Assembly: GCA_009746045.1 (NCBI GenBank)
Contig: RPFO01000090.1
Coordinates: 167,649-231,648, forward strand
Reading direction: 5' to 3'
Source of the DNA: Mesostigma viride
Taxonomy: Eukaryota > Streptophyta > Mesostigmatophyceae > Mesostigmatales > Mesostigmataceae
DNA: 64,000 bases
Part shown: positions 10,390 to 21,740 of the stretch, piece after piece
How positions within the stretch are numbered: position 1 is the first letter of the stretch
Layout of the letters: each line of letters begins with the position of its first letter
Made by a program: the position numbers and the translations under genes
The notes under the pieces: generated by a model
Told to the model about the DNA's origin: nothing
What the model saw: only the letters and a program-made list of their open reading frames with translations
Databases searched by the model: none

Positions 10390-12365
10390 AGGGTATTTGA
10401 TTGGTTGTTGTTTTTGTGGTACGGTAGGTGTCGCTACATTCTCAGGTTGGCGTGTTAAGTTAAGCTCGGTTGCTGATGTCAGCCCCGTGCTAGGGCAGTT
10501 TGACTACTTTGGCGGCGTAGTGACATTGTTGTGGTCTTTTTTCTTGTAAACGTTGGCTGAGCGCCGACGGCTGAGGCTATGGCGGTACAAGAAGTGCCTC
10601 ACCAGCCTTGCGCTCAGCATGGGTGCGGGGCTAAAATTTGTTAACCAAATTTCCGGCATCCATGATCCCTGGCTGCTTAAGGCGGTTGGGATTCATGGCT
10701 GCCACTGGCCCGGAATTAATGTCCGGGTGATCGGGGTTTAAATGCGAAGCGGGGGCTGATGCATTATTTAATGGCTGGTTTGTTTGAAAGAAACGGCCAG
10801 CTGGCCGGGTTGGGCAAGGGCTAGCTTGCTTGATGGTTCCGTACCTGGGGATGCTTGCGCCTCGGGTTGGGCTGTCGGCAGGCTGGCCTGCCTTTGAGTT
10901 GTCTCGTACCTGGAAATGCTTGCATTCCGGGTTGGGCTTGGCTTGAGGGCCGCCGCGGCTCGGGGGGGTAAAAAATTTAAGTCACCGTTGTGGGACACGG
11001 AGCCTCGGCGCAGGAGGCAAGGGCTGAAAACCAACTTGATTTCGTAATCAGTGGTATTTCCACTTTTTTGTACGGAAGGAGTGTTTATGTGCTCGGCACT
11101 AGGTTGGTTGCTCTTCAAAAAAGTTGTAAACTGGGCGTCGGCTGGAATCAGCGGCGCCAGTCAGCAGCTTTTGCTTTGACTTTGTGTTCCGCGACAGCAC
11201 CCCTTAGCGGACCAGAGAAGAGGTCGGCAACGAGGTCAGCGGGGGCCCCCGAGTGGGGTCAAAAATGCGAGCTGTGTCGATTGACAGTGCATGAATTTTT
11301 GTGCATTCACAGTCGCTGGGAATTAAATCTGTTTTCTGGCAACGGAGAGCGCCCATCGCGACAGGACAGCTTTTGACGGGAAAGGAAATGGTGCTTCTTT
11401 AGCGGACCGGAGGGCCAGGAAGGGGAGGTTGGGTAATCGCGAGCCATGCCTAAGGAGTTCTTAATAGCGGTTCTGTAACCGCTACCTGTCTGTATGCATC
11501 TACTTATTGTTTTAACAAAGATGCTGGTGACTATGGTGAGCAAACGGGTGTATGAATCGGATTTCTTTGAAAAGAGTTTCTCGAAGTGAGGCGGGGAATA
11601 AGGCCGCTCACGGGAGCCGCCTGGATGGTCGGCTGAACCGGGCGGGTTTGGCAGATGTAACCGGATTTGGCTAATGGCTGGCGACCTGGAATTGTTAGTA
11701 GGGGCAGTGGCCCTATTGTGCTACAATCTCGAAACAATCTTATGCTTAAAGTTTGACAGGGCCGGGTTTGTTGAACCGGTTTGTTGAATGATAATTAGAA
11801 CCTTTCGGAAAGGGTATTTGATTGGTTGTTGTTTTTGTGGTACGGTAGGTGTCGCTACATTCTCAGGTTGGCGTGTTAAGTTAAGCTCGGTTGCTGATGT
11901 CAGCCCCGTGCTAGGGCAGTTTGACTACTTTGGCGGCGTAGTGACATTGTTGTGGTCTTTTTTCTTGTCCCACCCACCCACCCTCTTTGGTGGCCTGGTC
12001 TGCGCGGGTAATCGCGAGCCATGCCTAAGGAGTTCTTAATAGCGGTTCTGTAACCGCTACCTGTCTGTATGCATCTACTTATTGTTTTAACAAAGATGCT
12101 GGTGACTATGGTGAGCAAACGGGTGTATCATTCAACAAACCGGTTCAACAAACCCGGCCCTGTCAAACTTTAAGCATAAGATTGTTTCGAGATTGTAGCA
12201 CAATAGGGCCACTGCCCCTACTAACAATTCCAGGTCGCCAGCCATTAGCCAAATCCGGTTACATCTGCCAAACCCGCCCGGTTCAGCCGACCATCCAGGC
12301 GGCTCCCGTGAGCGGCCTTATTCCCCGCCTCACTTCGAGAAACTCTTTTCAAAGAAATCCGATTC
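10390..12365 (+). mobile_element. TOC1/PAT-like element with split direct repeats, copy 1
   Basis: Direct repeats are interleaved: Q1 10390-10547, B1 11431-11553, Q2 11811-11968 (158 bp, same as Q1), B2 12006-12128 (123 bp, same as B1). P (11554-11790) lies between B1 and Q2, and an inverted copy of P closes the element at 12129-12365 (237 bp). The order Q1-internal-B1-P-Q2-B2 is the A1-internal-B1-A2-B2 layout of PAT/Ngaro-type tyrosine-recombinase retrotransposons and of Chlamydomonas TOC1. The internal part (10548-11430) has no recognisable RT or recombinase, so the element is non-autonomous. A related element at 50399-52826 shares motifs such as ACTTATTGTTTTAA and CGTACCTGGGGATGCTTGC. The left P is missing here, so this copy is incomplete or rearranged. 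Confidence 0.75.
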
Positions 12366-12810
12366 TTGTATGGCAATGCCGGCTGGGCGATGACGGTGAC
12401 GGCCGTCACCGTCATCGCCCTCGACGGGCGTGATGAAAAGTACCTGGTTGATAGGCGGCAGCTATTCACAATATAGGCCGTTTTTTATTACTCCGAATAA
12501 AGAGTTAAGAGGTTGGCCCTCGGCAGGGCGATGACGGGGCGCTGACGGGGCGATGACGGGGCGATGACGGGGCGTTCACGCGCGTGATGAATACAACCTG
12601 TTTGATAGGCAGCGGCTATTGGTAATATACTTTGTTGATTAAGAGAAGAGTTTAGATGTTGGCCCGTCGAGGGCGATGACGGTGACGGCCGTCACCGTCA
12701 TCGCCCTCGACGGGCGTGATGAAAAGCCCATGTTTTATATGCGGTAGCTATTGGTAGTCCGTAGTATATAGGTCGTTGACTATCACTCCGAATAAAGAGT
12801 TAACAGGTTA
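12366..12810. repeat. Tandem array with long perfect palindromes
   Basis: Two perfect palindromes centred on GACGGCCGTC lie at 12385-12420 (36 bp) and 12662-12715 (54 bp). Between them a degenerate GACGGGGCGATGACGGGG block occupies about 12523-12580. Each is followed by a related body of about 100 bp (GTGATGAAAAG, a TTGATAGGC/GCAGCTATT block, then ACTCCGAATAAAGAGTTAA), giving three units with spacings of about 158 and 128 bp. No coding potential is seen. Confidence 0.8.
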
Positions 12811-13225
12811 AGTGTCGGCGCTTGCATACTGTACATATGTTATGTAGTGGCGTGATCCACAACGTCGTTGTGGGTCACGCTACACTTCGGCCCACCGCCA
12901 CGCTCAAGTGTCGGCGCTTGCATACTGTACATATGTTATGTAGTGGCGTGATCCACAACGTCGTTGTGGGTCACGCCACTACATACAGTGCATACAGTGC
13001 CTTAGCGTGTGGCAGTAGACCGAAGTGCACCCGGCGTGTACACCCGTGTACACCCGGAGTGTACACCCGTGTGCACCCACTTCGTTGTGGGTCACGCCAC
13101 TACATACAGTGCATACAGTGCCTTAGCGTGTGGCAGTAGACCGAAGTGCACCCGGCGTGTACACCCGTGTACACCCGGAGTGTACACCCGTGTGCACCCA
13201 CTTACACTTGTACATGTACAGGCAG
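12811..13225 (+). repeat. Palindromic dispersed repeat, copies 2 and 3 (tandem)
   Basis: The end sequence AGTGTCGGCGCTTGCATACT starts at 12811 and again at 12907, so 96 bp are tandemly duplicated. A further 121-bp duplication (starts near 12962 and 13083) carries the TGTACACCC units. Each unit contains the dyad GATCCACAACGTCGTTGTGGGTC or a close variant. The block ends about 240 bp before the oxygenase-like gene. Confidence 0.88.
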
Positions 13226-13461
13226 TGCCGAGCGCCGAGCAGCCGACTTTCAGGTGAACCGCCCAAAGCAATTGAACATAATGCATGGAGCGATAATGTA
13301 CGCCCAAAACCAAAACCTAGAGGAAGCATTTTCGCGCACAAGCGCGAATATATAAAACATCAAATATTGCCTGATACTGAATTCATTATCTACTTAGTCA
13401 TACCACAAAAAAAAAAATACCACGCGGGTTGTCAGACAGACATACCAGTACATACATTGTA

Positions 13462-14430
13462 ATGGCGTCTGTAGAGCCACCAGATCCTGCGAAGGAGCTA
13501 AATCGCAAACTCAATGCCAACGCCCGGCGAGCTACGTACGTGGCTAAGCGGATTAAAGAAATGGGCAAAGACGCCTGGCTGGAGCAGCGCAGAGAAGCCC
13601 GGAAGAATGAGTACGCAGCAGAATCGGCTGCTGTGAAGGCCGAGGAGCCGTGGGCAGTAGCGAAGCGGGATTGCGATAACGCCCAGCGGCGCTTCTTGTA
13701 CCGCAACAAAGAAGTGGTGGAGACGCTGTGCAGGCAACGAGCCGCCTTGTCACCCATGGATTCGGTTGCGCATGAGGCCCAAATTGCTCTTGGGACGAGC
13801 GGCTTATTTAGGACATCAGGTCTTGTGATGCCATCAGAACTGGCCCTGCTTCGTGAAATGTCTCAGCCTGGAAATACGGTCTATGAGCCGATCTTCAACG
13901 CGGTAACTTACAACAAGAAAACTCGCGTATTCGTGACAAATTCTGGTGACAAGCACCGATGGATGGGCTTCGTGCCCTTCGAACAGGGTGACCCGGCGCG
14001 TAGGATCGCAAATCGTCTGGTGCGTGTCCTGATGGGCCCGGACGGCAAGCATTTCCCAGTGAAGGGCTACTTTCTATGGAGCAAGGCGGGATGCGAAGAG
14101 CAGCCCGCCCATTCGGACTACACGCGATACCCGGGAGCATGGGATGTGAACTACCCCGTGTCGGTCATAGTGGCCCCCTTCGCTGGCACATCGTTTGTGT
14201 ACTGGGAGAACAGTATACTGTACCCAGGCCTGGACAACATGAGCTCCCGCCCTGACGTCAAGAAGAAGACGTTAGTGTTGGAGGCCGGCGATGTCTTGGT
14301 GTGGCACGGGGCGCTTGTGCACGCGGGAGCGGCGTACAAGGAAAGGGATAACTTTCGTTTTTTCTTCTACGCCCCGGCACAGGGTGAGAAGGGGCTCGTG
14401 AAGGACGCGGTGAACCCCGTCCTCGTTTAG
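13462..14430 (+). CDS. 2OG-Fe(II) dioxygenase-like protein
   Basis: A 322-residue intronless frame from the ATG at 13462; an in-frame GTG/ATG-like extension to 13429 is less likely. The N-terminal third is highly charged and helical. The C-terminal half shows the residue pattern of the double-stranded beta-helix dioxygenases: H217-x-D219 (HSDYTRY), a distal His287 (WHGALVHAG) and Arg299 (NFRFFFY) twelve residues later, with a LEAGDVLVWHG strand before the second His. These would bind Fe(II) and the 2-oxoglutarate carboxylate. The spacing fits the family, but overall similarity is not obvious to me, so the substrate is unknown. A TGTAATAAATAAA 3' signal lies 183 bp downstream. The gene starts just after the palindromic repeats at 12811-13225. 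Confidence 0.6.
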   Translation: MASVEPPDPAKELNRKLNANARRATYVAKRIKEMGKDAWLEQRREARKNEYAAESAAVKAEEPWAVAKRDCDNAQRRFLYRNKEVVETLCRQRAALSPMDSVAHEAQIALGTSGLFRTSGLVMPSELALLREMSQPGNTVYEPIFNAVTYNKKTRVFVTNSGDKHRWMGFVPFEQGDPARRIANRLVRVLMGPDGKHFPVKGYFLWSKAGCEEQPAHSDYTRYPGAWDVNYPVSVIVAPFAGTSFVYWENSILYPGLDNMSSRPDVKKKTLVLEAGDVLVWHGALVHAGAAYKERDNFRFFFYAPAQGEKGLVKDAVNPVLV

Positions 14431-14612
14431 GATTGGCTAGTGTCATGCACTTGTTGTACGGTCCTGGCTGACTGCTACATGTCAGAACAATATACAAGCA
14501 TCCTGCATTGAGTAGGATACAACATTACCTGTCCACACAGTGTTTGGTTGGACACTGATTACACGTGACCTGCTGAGCAAATAGTGTCCGTGGGCTTTGG
14601 TTTTCCTGCTGC

Positions 14613-14625
14613 TGTAATAAATAAA
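14613..14625 (+). terminator. Poly(A) signal of the oxygenase-like gene
   Basis: TGTAATAAATAAA combines the green-algal TGTAA motif with AATAAA and lies 183 bp after the stop codon at 14430. Confidence 0.4.
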
Positions 14626-15745
14626 GGTTAAGTCCTCCAAGTGTTCTAAATTTAATGTTTCTACATGGTCAATAGCAAGGAGCAAGTAGGATGCATTGCG
14701 GGGTTGAGTTGAAATTGATACAACAATAGATCGAGAATGTTGTTATAGCATGGTAAGGGAGACAACTATTAAGTGAGACAACCTTGTACATGGGTTGTAT
14801 CACTTACTGCATAGAATAGACAACTATATATTAAAAAATATAATTACTTGGAGCAGATTGAAGGCACCTACACATAACCACAGCCAAAGCCAACATGAGA
14901 TACCACGACAAAACTACAAGCCAGGACAACTATATATTGTAAACAATATGTAGGGAATAGTAAATACTTTGATGTTTTCAGTGAGGAGTTTTTGAATGGG
15001 TATTGGGTACCTTAGGCATTCGTATGGCAAGGTAGGGAAACTTGAGTCTGTTTTTAGGGTAGTGCAATGTGGTAGTTTGTTTGCTGGGCCACTAAAACCC
15101 CTTGAGTGTGACCTTCATGAATCCAGGGTAGGGTAAGGGTTGGTTAGGGTATGTACATAGTGGTGGGTATTGTAAGGTAGGTCTTGAGCTCCTTGAGTGT
15201 GACCTTCATGAATCCAGGGTAGGGTCAGGGTTGTAACTATAGAGATACTCACTTAAAAGACTGTGACATTCAAGAAACCAGGGTATGGAAATGCGTGTTG
15301 TTTGGGGTTGTTTGACTGGCGTACATTACCATAGTTGTCTAACTTATTAGTGGCACGGGATGATGTTATTGCTACTACTACTATAGTAATACTCCTAAAT
15401 TATTGTCATGTGTATAGGGTTTGGGTCTGGTGGTGTGCCCTTTGGCATCCGGGGTGCATGTACATTTACATGAGTGAGCATTTGCATGGTACATTTGCAT
15501 GGTGAATGCACTGGACATTTATTAAAAAGGAGGAAATAAACTGAATAGCCGTTGAGTGGAAATGGCTATGGACATGAATCCAAAACCACATTGTTGGCAT
15601 TGCAACATGTATGCTGTGCTGCAGCACTATGTTCTGTTTAGGACATCAAACAGCATTACATCAGAATAAGACATCAAAAGTGTGTCATGACAGGATCTCT
15701 CTCCTCACATTGAGGATAGACAGTTGTACAAGTATGGCACGGGCC
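14626..15745. other. Non-coding region with short degenerate repeats
   Basis: AT-leaning DNA. The phrase TTGAGTGTGACCTTCATGAATCC occurs near 15102 and 15193 and a decayed version near 15260. A 92-bp non-LTR stub lies at 14833-14924. Otherwise no gene is seen. The left end probably contains the 3' end of the pogo-like transcript. Confidence 0.5.
14833..14924 (-). mobile_element. 92-bp stub of an RLE-type non-LTR element
   Basis: Flanked by a 14-bp duplication, GACAACTATATATT (14819-14832 and 14925-14938). The insert begins AAAAAATATAATTACTT, followed by AGCAG, which matches the 3' end of the element at 42435-43453 (AAAAATATAATTACTT, AGCAG). It is therefore an extreme 5' truncation of the same family, minus orientation. 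Confidence 0.7.
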
Positions 15746-16324
15746 TCAGGCACCAAACACCAGCCACTTGAGGGCATAGTTGAAATCCGTCTGCTTGGTA
15801 AGGGTGTCATGCACAGCCTCCTCGCCCTCCTCCTCCGGGTCCCACAGGACGTTGAACGACCAGCCTGCCGTTGTCTTCTTGGGCAGCGGCTCGACACGGA
15901 CCGAGTTGCGTGGCGGTGTGTTGGCGATGGTACCGTAGTACCACTTCCAGTAGGGCTTGCCGTCATCCCCCACCACATCCCACAGCTGGCAGATGCGCCT
16001 GCCAACCATGGACTCAGGGGTCAGCTGAGAGAGGTGCAACACCTGGGCGGCCAGCAGCTCGGACGCCACAGGTGGGTCGATCTTCTTATCCTGCATGCGC
16101 TTGTACGCACCCTCCTTGTACGCATGCGGGTCGTCCTTGTTGGCATGCGGGTCCCACTTGATGATGACGCGAGCCTTCTTCGTGGGTGACGCCTTCTTCT
16201 TGGGCGACGCCTTGGAGGAGGTGGCGGGGCCCGCCTTGGTGGTGGTGAGGCCAGCCTTGGTGGTGGCGGGGCCCGCCTTGGTGGTGGTGGGGCCCGCCTT
16301 GGTGACGGTGGGGCCCGCCTTGGT

Positions 16325-19300
16325 TGTTGAACAATTAAGGTATTGGAGGAACGATCTTTCCAATCATAAAGGAATGTTGTATTAATAAAAACACATTACT
16401 TTCAATTGTTCCGAGCTCCACAAACCCCGGACTCCATGGCTGGGGTCCAGTGGTATAAATTACGTGAGAACTAAGAGCATCGTGCACAAGTGCATCACTT
16501 TTGTCCTAGAGGTATGAGTGGCGGCTGAGCACTTTTGGCCGTCGACATAAAAATCTACGGCTCATACAACACAAGTGCGGAGTACCACATGTGCCGGCGC
16601 TCACACTGGTAGGTGACGCGGCGCACCAAAAACAGGACTAGTAGAATGCAATGTATGACATGCTGGAGCAAAGTCGCAGCGCCTCCAAGGCAGCATCAAA
16701 CATAGAAAGTGTGGCGCAACGCGCCTACACTGAGGTACACTTTTCTCTGTAACGGTACAGTCCAAAGTACTGCGCGAAGCGCGGATCCCTTATGGCATCA
16801 CAACGGCTAGTAGTCTGAGACACAAACGGCAGAAAAACGCACAAGTCCAAAAGTCGCATAGGCAGACAAGTGGACTAAAAGATTCCGTCGAACTCACAGA
16901 AGCCCTCACAGTATCATGGGCATTAGAATATCTCGTAACATTTCACATAGCATCTCGACCCTGAAAATAACCACAAAGAGTCTAGTATAGTGGTCCGTAT
17001 AGCATCTCGGACCTGAAACGCAGCACTAAAAATTCGTAGCACGAATTAAATAGCCTGGAAAAATACATTAGTGTCGTCCCACTAATTCGGCTAACTGTCA
17101 GCCAAAAAACTAGTGCCGGGACTGCCTTGGCCCACTACGGCTGACACCCCCCTTAGTGGGACAAGCTGGAAACGATGACTCGAAAAAGTATGGTGGCCAG
17201 GGCGCCCTTGGAGCAACGCACCACTGAACAAAAATACTACAGTTGGTCAGCGGGAGCCTCCACGCCAGTGTGGAAAACAAAACCAGGGGGCACCTCCAGT
17301 GCCTCCTGCGGATCAGGAGTGGACGTCAAGTTGGCCTGCGTCTTGGCTTCTCCGTCCCTTCCCCCCTTGCGGAGATGAGGGTGCTTCTTGAAACAGTTTG
17401 CCACCTTGTGGCCAGGCTTACCACAGTGGTGACATTTCCCCCGCCGATCATCCACCCCCATGGTGGCGAAAACCCCCAGGATCCCCGTGGGGTCAGTGGC
17501 AGCAGAGCTGCTGCCCCCCTTGGCGGCTCTGAGAACAGCCGCTTGTGCATTCAGGCTGTCCTCCACCCTCAGTACTCGAGCCTTGTAATCGGCCCAGGAC
17601 ATCTCGTGCACCTTGATGTCCTGTCCAGCCATCACAGCTCGGATACTAGCCGGCATCACGTCGTGAGTAGACAGAACAAGGTCCAGGTCAGCGAACTTGC
17701 CTCCCAGGGACTCATACTCGTCGCGCGTGTACTCCCTGGCCACAAGGACTGGCCGGAGAGATTTCTCCGTGACAGGATCCCTGGATGTCAGCTTCTGCCG
17801 CAGCTCCATGCGATACGTCTCCGTAGTCTTGTCCTTGCCGTAGCGGTCTGTAAGAATGGCCCACGCCTCCTGAGAGGTGTCCGCCCGCTTGATGAGTAAC
17901 AGAGCGGAACCATCCAGAAACGTGCTCATGGCAGACAACACCGCTGCATCCTTCTTTGCATCAGTGACATCGCCAGTCAAAACCCCCTGCAACTCATGCG
18001 CCTTCAAGAGACGCTGAAACCTGATAACAGTTGTGTCCCACTTCCCCACGTCTGATCCATCAAAAGTGGGAATGTTCTTGGCATTGGAAATAACAGATTG
18101 TGTATTAGTCATATTCCCAGACATTTTCAAACCTACTCAGGATGGTCACACCAATCACTGTCACTCCTCACCAGTAGGACGAACTGTAGGATTCTCAGGA
18201 ACTATTGCGGACTCCTCAGGGATGAGCTGGTCTAAAAATTCCGCCAAACGGCGCAGAGTTCGAGGGGTGCACACGATCTCCCAATTAAAACTGGTGCCCC
18301 TATACTGTACTTCCACAGATGCTCTGTTCGGAGAAGGGGACACCCCCTGATGGCCGGTGTTGTAATCAGGATCCGGAATGACAATAGGATCTCCAGCAGA
18401 TCTGGGACACCACAGAGCAGTGGTCAAATCCCTTTGCATAGACAAGTTTCTCCCCACTGAAAAAATGTTGCAGAAAAACCAGATTTTTACTGCCCAGGAA
18501 GAACAGAAAAAACGTTTTCTCCAAAGGAAAACGTCTCCACAGGAAAGATTCTTCAAGAATAAAGACAACCTTCCCAATACTCAAGTGGCCCTTATGCCAA
18601 GGGTCTTACACTTTCAACAGAACACTGCAGTTCCCTCAAGAAGAACACCTCCCACAAATTGGGTGGCCCGATTTCAACAAGAAGAAGCGAAAGAGGCGCA
18701 TCCAAAAACTGCAATGTAGATGTGGGGCGTCCCCCTCACAGTCTTGGACAAGGTGAAGTGTATGAAGTTTGGCTTCACCAGATTTTGCCTGTCACTTTCT
18801 GGTGCGATACCATGTTGAACAATTAAGGTATTGGAGGAACGATCTTTCCAATCATAAAGGAATGTTGTATTAATAAAAACACATTACTTTCAATTGTTCC
18901 GAGCTCCACAAACCCCGGACTCCATGGCTGGGGTCCAGTGGTATAAATTACGTGAGAACTAAGAGCATCGTGCACAAGTGCATCACTTTTGTCCTAGAGG
19001 TATGAGTGGCGGCTGAGCACTTTTGGCCGTCGACATAAAAATCTACGGCTCATACAACACAAGTGCGGAGTACCACATGTGCCGGCGCTCACACTGGTAG
19101 GTGACGCGGCGCACCAAAAACAGGACTAGTAGAATGCAATGTATGACATGCTGGAGCAAAGTCGCAGCGCCTCCAAGGCAGCATCAAACATAGAAAGTGT
19201 GGCGCAACGCGCCTACACTGAGGTACACTTTTCTCTGTAACGGTACAGTCCAAAGTACTGCGCGAAGCGCGGATCCCTTATGGCATCACAACGGCTAGTA

Positions 19301-19634
19301 GTCTGAGACACAAACGGCAGAAAAACGCACAAGTCCAAAAGTCGCATAGGCAGACAAGTGGACTAAAAGATTCCGTCGAACTCACAGAAGCCCTCACAGT
19401 ATCATGGGCATTAGAATATCTCGTAACATTTCACATAGCATCTCGACCCTGAAAATAACCACAAAGAGTCTAGTATAGTGGTCCGTATAGCATCTCGGAC
19501 CTGAAACGCAGCACTAAAAATTCGTAGCACGAATTAAATAGCCTGGAAAAATACATTAGTGTCGTCCCACTAATTCGGCTAACTGTCAGCCAAAAAACTA
19601 GTGCCGGGACTGCCTTGGCCCACTACGGCTGACA
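16325..19634 (-). mobile_element. Gag-only LTR retrotransposon (TR-GAG type)
   Basis: Two 822-bp LTRs (16325-17146 and 18813-19634) look identical on reading, which implies recent insertion. In minus orientation they begin TGTCAGCC and end TTCAACA. The target duplication is TTGGT (16320-16324 and 19635-19639). After the 5' LTR comes TGGTATCGCACC, a primer-binding site resembling initiator tRNA-Met. Before the 3' LTR is an AAGGGGGG polypurine tract. The 1666-bp interior encodes only a copia-type Gag. With no pol, it must depend on another element for reverse transcription and integration. It landed in the 21-bp repeats of the pogo-like gene's last exon. Confidence 0.88.
17237..18130 (-). CDS. 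Copia-type Gag of the non-autonomous LTR element
   Basis: A 297-residue protein. The N-terminal two-thirds match the copia Gag/UBN2 layout (IPTFDGSDVGKWD near 20-32, QEAWAILTDRY near 87-97). A CCHC zinc knuckle, CHHCGKPGHKVANC, follows at 233-246, then a basic stretch. The frame is intact, as expected for an element whose LTRs look identical. It is the only product recognised between the LTRs. A leader frame upstream (18577-18161) is open but unrecognised. The protein would package element RNA. Confidence 0.8.
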   Translation of the reverse strand: MKMSGNMTNTQSVISNAKNIPTFDGSDVGKWDTTVIRFQRLLKAHELQGVLTGDVTDAKKDAAVLSAMSTFLDGSALLLIKRADTSQEAWAILTDRYGKDKTTETYRMELRQKLTSRDPVTEKSLRPVLVAREYTRDEYESLGGKFADLDLVLSTHDVMPASIRAVMAGQDIKVHEMSWADYKARVLRVEDSLNAQAAVLRAAKGGSSSAATDPTGILGVFATMGVDDRRGKCHHCGKPGHKVANCFKKHPHLRKGGRDGEAKTQANLTSTPDPQEALEVPPGFVFHTGVEAPADQL

Positions 19635-20639
19635 TTGGTGACGGTGGGGCCCGCCTTGGTGACGGTGGGGCCCGCCTTGGTGACGGTGGGCGCCGAGTGA
19701 ACCGGTGGGAGGACGTCTGTCTCGTCAATGAACGGTGCCACCTCCTCGGAATCCTCGAACGTTGACAGGCGTTTCATTTCGTACCGCCTCTTGAATGGCA
19801 CCTGCACCTTGTCACGATGATGTGTCACAGTGGGGGGGGATGGCTCGTCGTCGTCCTCGTCGTCGCAGAGGTCGTCCTCGTCGTAGTCCTCGTCACTGTC
19901 CTCGGCATATGACACCTGCACGCAGTGAGGTGAGGTAAAGCAGCAGCAATGATGATGTCTGTCATGCGTGTACGGGCAAGAAAACCAGCACGGAGACTGT
20001 GTACGCTGGACTAGGGAACCCCATGCATACTAAAATGGGTCACAAAAGTACCGCTACCTTAAGGGTTACACACTCACAACTCCTACATTGCAAACAATAA
20101 CAAGCAAGGGACAATCTGACAAGCATGGACATACCTTCTTGCGAGCCGCACGTGTGCGCTTGCGTGGGGGCACGGCAGCTTCGCCATCTGGGCGGGCATT
20201 GGAGGTGGTCGCGGCCTCCACCACAGGGGTCGGTGTCAGGAATATGCCCCAATATGCCTGACAAGTCTAGCACTTACTAATCTAGATAAAGTTCGGGTAG
20301 TCCGTAGTTAAGTCAGAACAACCTACAACGCCAGTATGACTGCGTAGAGCTCATGTTTGGCTACAACTTTGCCACTAGAATCACCTTGATCTGAGCTCTA
20401 GGTAGAAAGTTATGAGTCTTTTCATATATATGTGCCTGGTCACTATACGGCACTGTAGTACAATCCATGTCGTGTCATGTGGCGCATGGCCCATATAGGA
20501 CAGGCGCCAATAATTCAATTCGTGGCACCTGGACCGTCAGCTAGGCGTACCTAATTCTGTCTGCCATGGTACAACCATGATTTGCCAGCAGGCAGCATCT
20601 AGCACTGGTTAAGTGTTGCCTAGCTGTCATGTTAAGTTA

Positions 20640-21109
20640 GGCCCGCTCTACACGGAAAGTTGGGGCGGGTAAAAGTGAAAGTTCGTGCGGGCCGAGATGA
20701 AGATTCGAGGGTCGGCGGAGGAATCGGGAAATCGTCCGTCGAAAACTGTAAGCAGAGATTCTTGATACCTGGAATCGTGTTTTCGACGCACACCAAACTT
20801 CCCTTTTCGGCCCGCTTTTTAGGGGTTCAAGTTTCTTGGTGAGGTCTCGCCAAGAAACTTGGTTTCCCCCCCCAAACCCGAAAAGGAAAGTTAACGTGCG
20901 TTGGACACGTCGGACATCTGACATCCTGGACACGGGGGCAACTACACGAAAACTCACGAAAATCGGTTATCGAGACAAAGGGAAAAGTCCAAACCGAGCG
21001 TTATCCGTACCTCGCTGCCAGATTCTACAGGATTCCATGCGCTGACCCGCGCCGACCAAGCTTTGCTCTTTGGGTTTGGGGTCTCCCAACTTTCCGTGTA
21101 GAGCGGGCC
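20640..21109. mobile_element. PIF/Harbinger-like MITE
   Basis: This 470-bp insert has 25-bp perfect terminal inverted repeats (GGCCCGCTCTACACGG and onward). It is flanked by a 3-bp TTA duplication (20637-20639 and 21110-21112). The empty site is visible in the right LTR of the same element near 23209 (GTTAAGTTAATTATG), which proves the insertion. A TWA-type 3-bp duplication with GGNC-starting ends is the PIF/Harbinger signature. It has no transposase. Confidence 0.85.
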
Positions 21110-21731
21110 TTAATTATGTTGTGGTCCTGCCGACCAGCCATATAGGTGGTGGCTGGGCTACACGCCAGACATCTTTTCTGACCACCACTATTCTAGAAAA
21201 TGGCACCTTTCAGCCATGGTGGTTGACAAAATATTTCCATCATGACAAAGTCGTAAATGAGGTCATCATTATTAATGTAATATCAACAACCTCCCATGGT
21301 CACAGCATGACATTCTTGACATGGCATCGGAATGAGGGGGGTTGTGATCTTTCCAAATCGGGCAAATTTTTGCCTGGGCAGCATTTCGGCAAGAACTTTC
21401 GGAATTCTAATCCGTTGGTGCCACTCAACATGTCCACGGAATCAGCATCAAATTGCGCATCTATTGAACCAAGTCCGGCGTCATTCCGTGGAGTATTGCG
21501 TCGGCTACGAATTTTCTTGCGGCAGGCCCTGTTTGCTCCGAATTTCGACCTTAAACGACCTCTTGCATGAGCTTCACTAAACATTCAGATTTCTACATTG
21601 TCGGCACTTGGGCGCAGCGGTTCACGCTTTATTTTATTACCCTGGGTGACTACCGGTTGCCAGCCGTGACCAGCCTTGCAAAGCCCAAGACCCCTTTGTT
21701 CTTCTGAGAATACAACGAGCTTGATGGCGCC

Positions 21732-21740
21732 TATATAAAG
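21732..21740 (+). promoter_or_regulatory. TATA-box-like motif inside the LARD interior
   Basis: TATATAAAG in a GCGCC context, kept in both LARD copies (about 44294 in copy 2). It is an isolated match without other promoter evidence. Confidence 0.25.
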
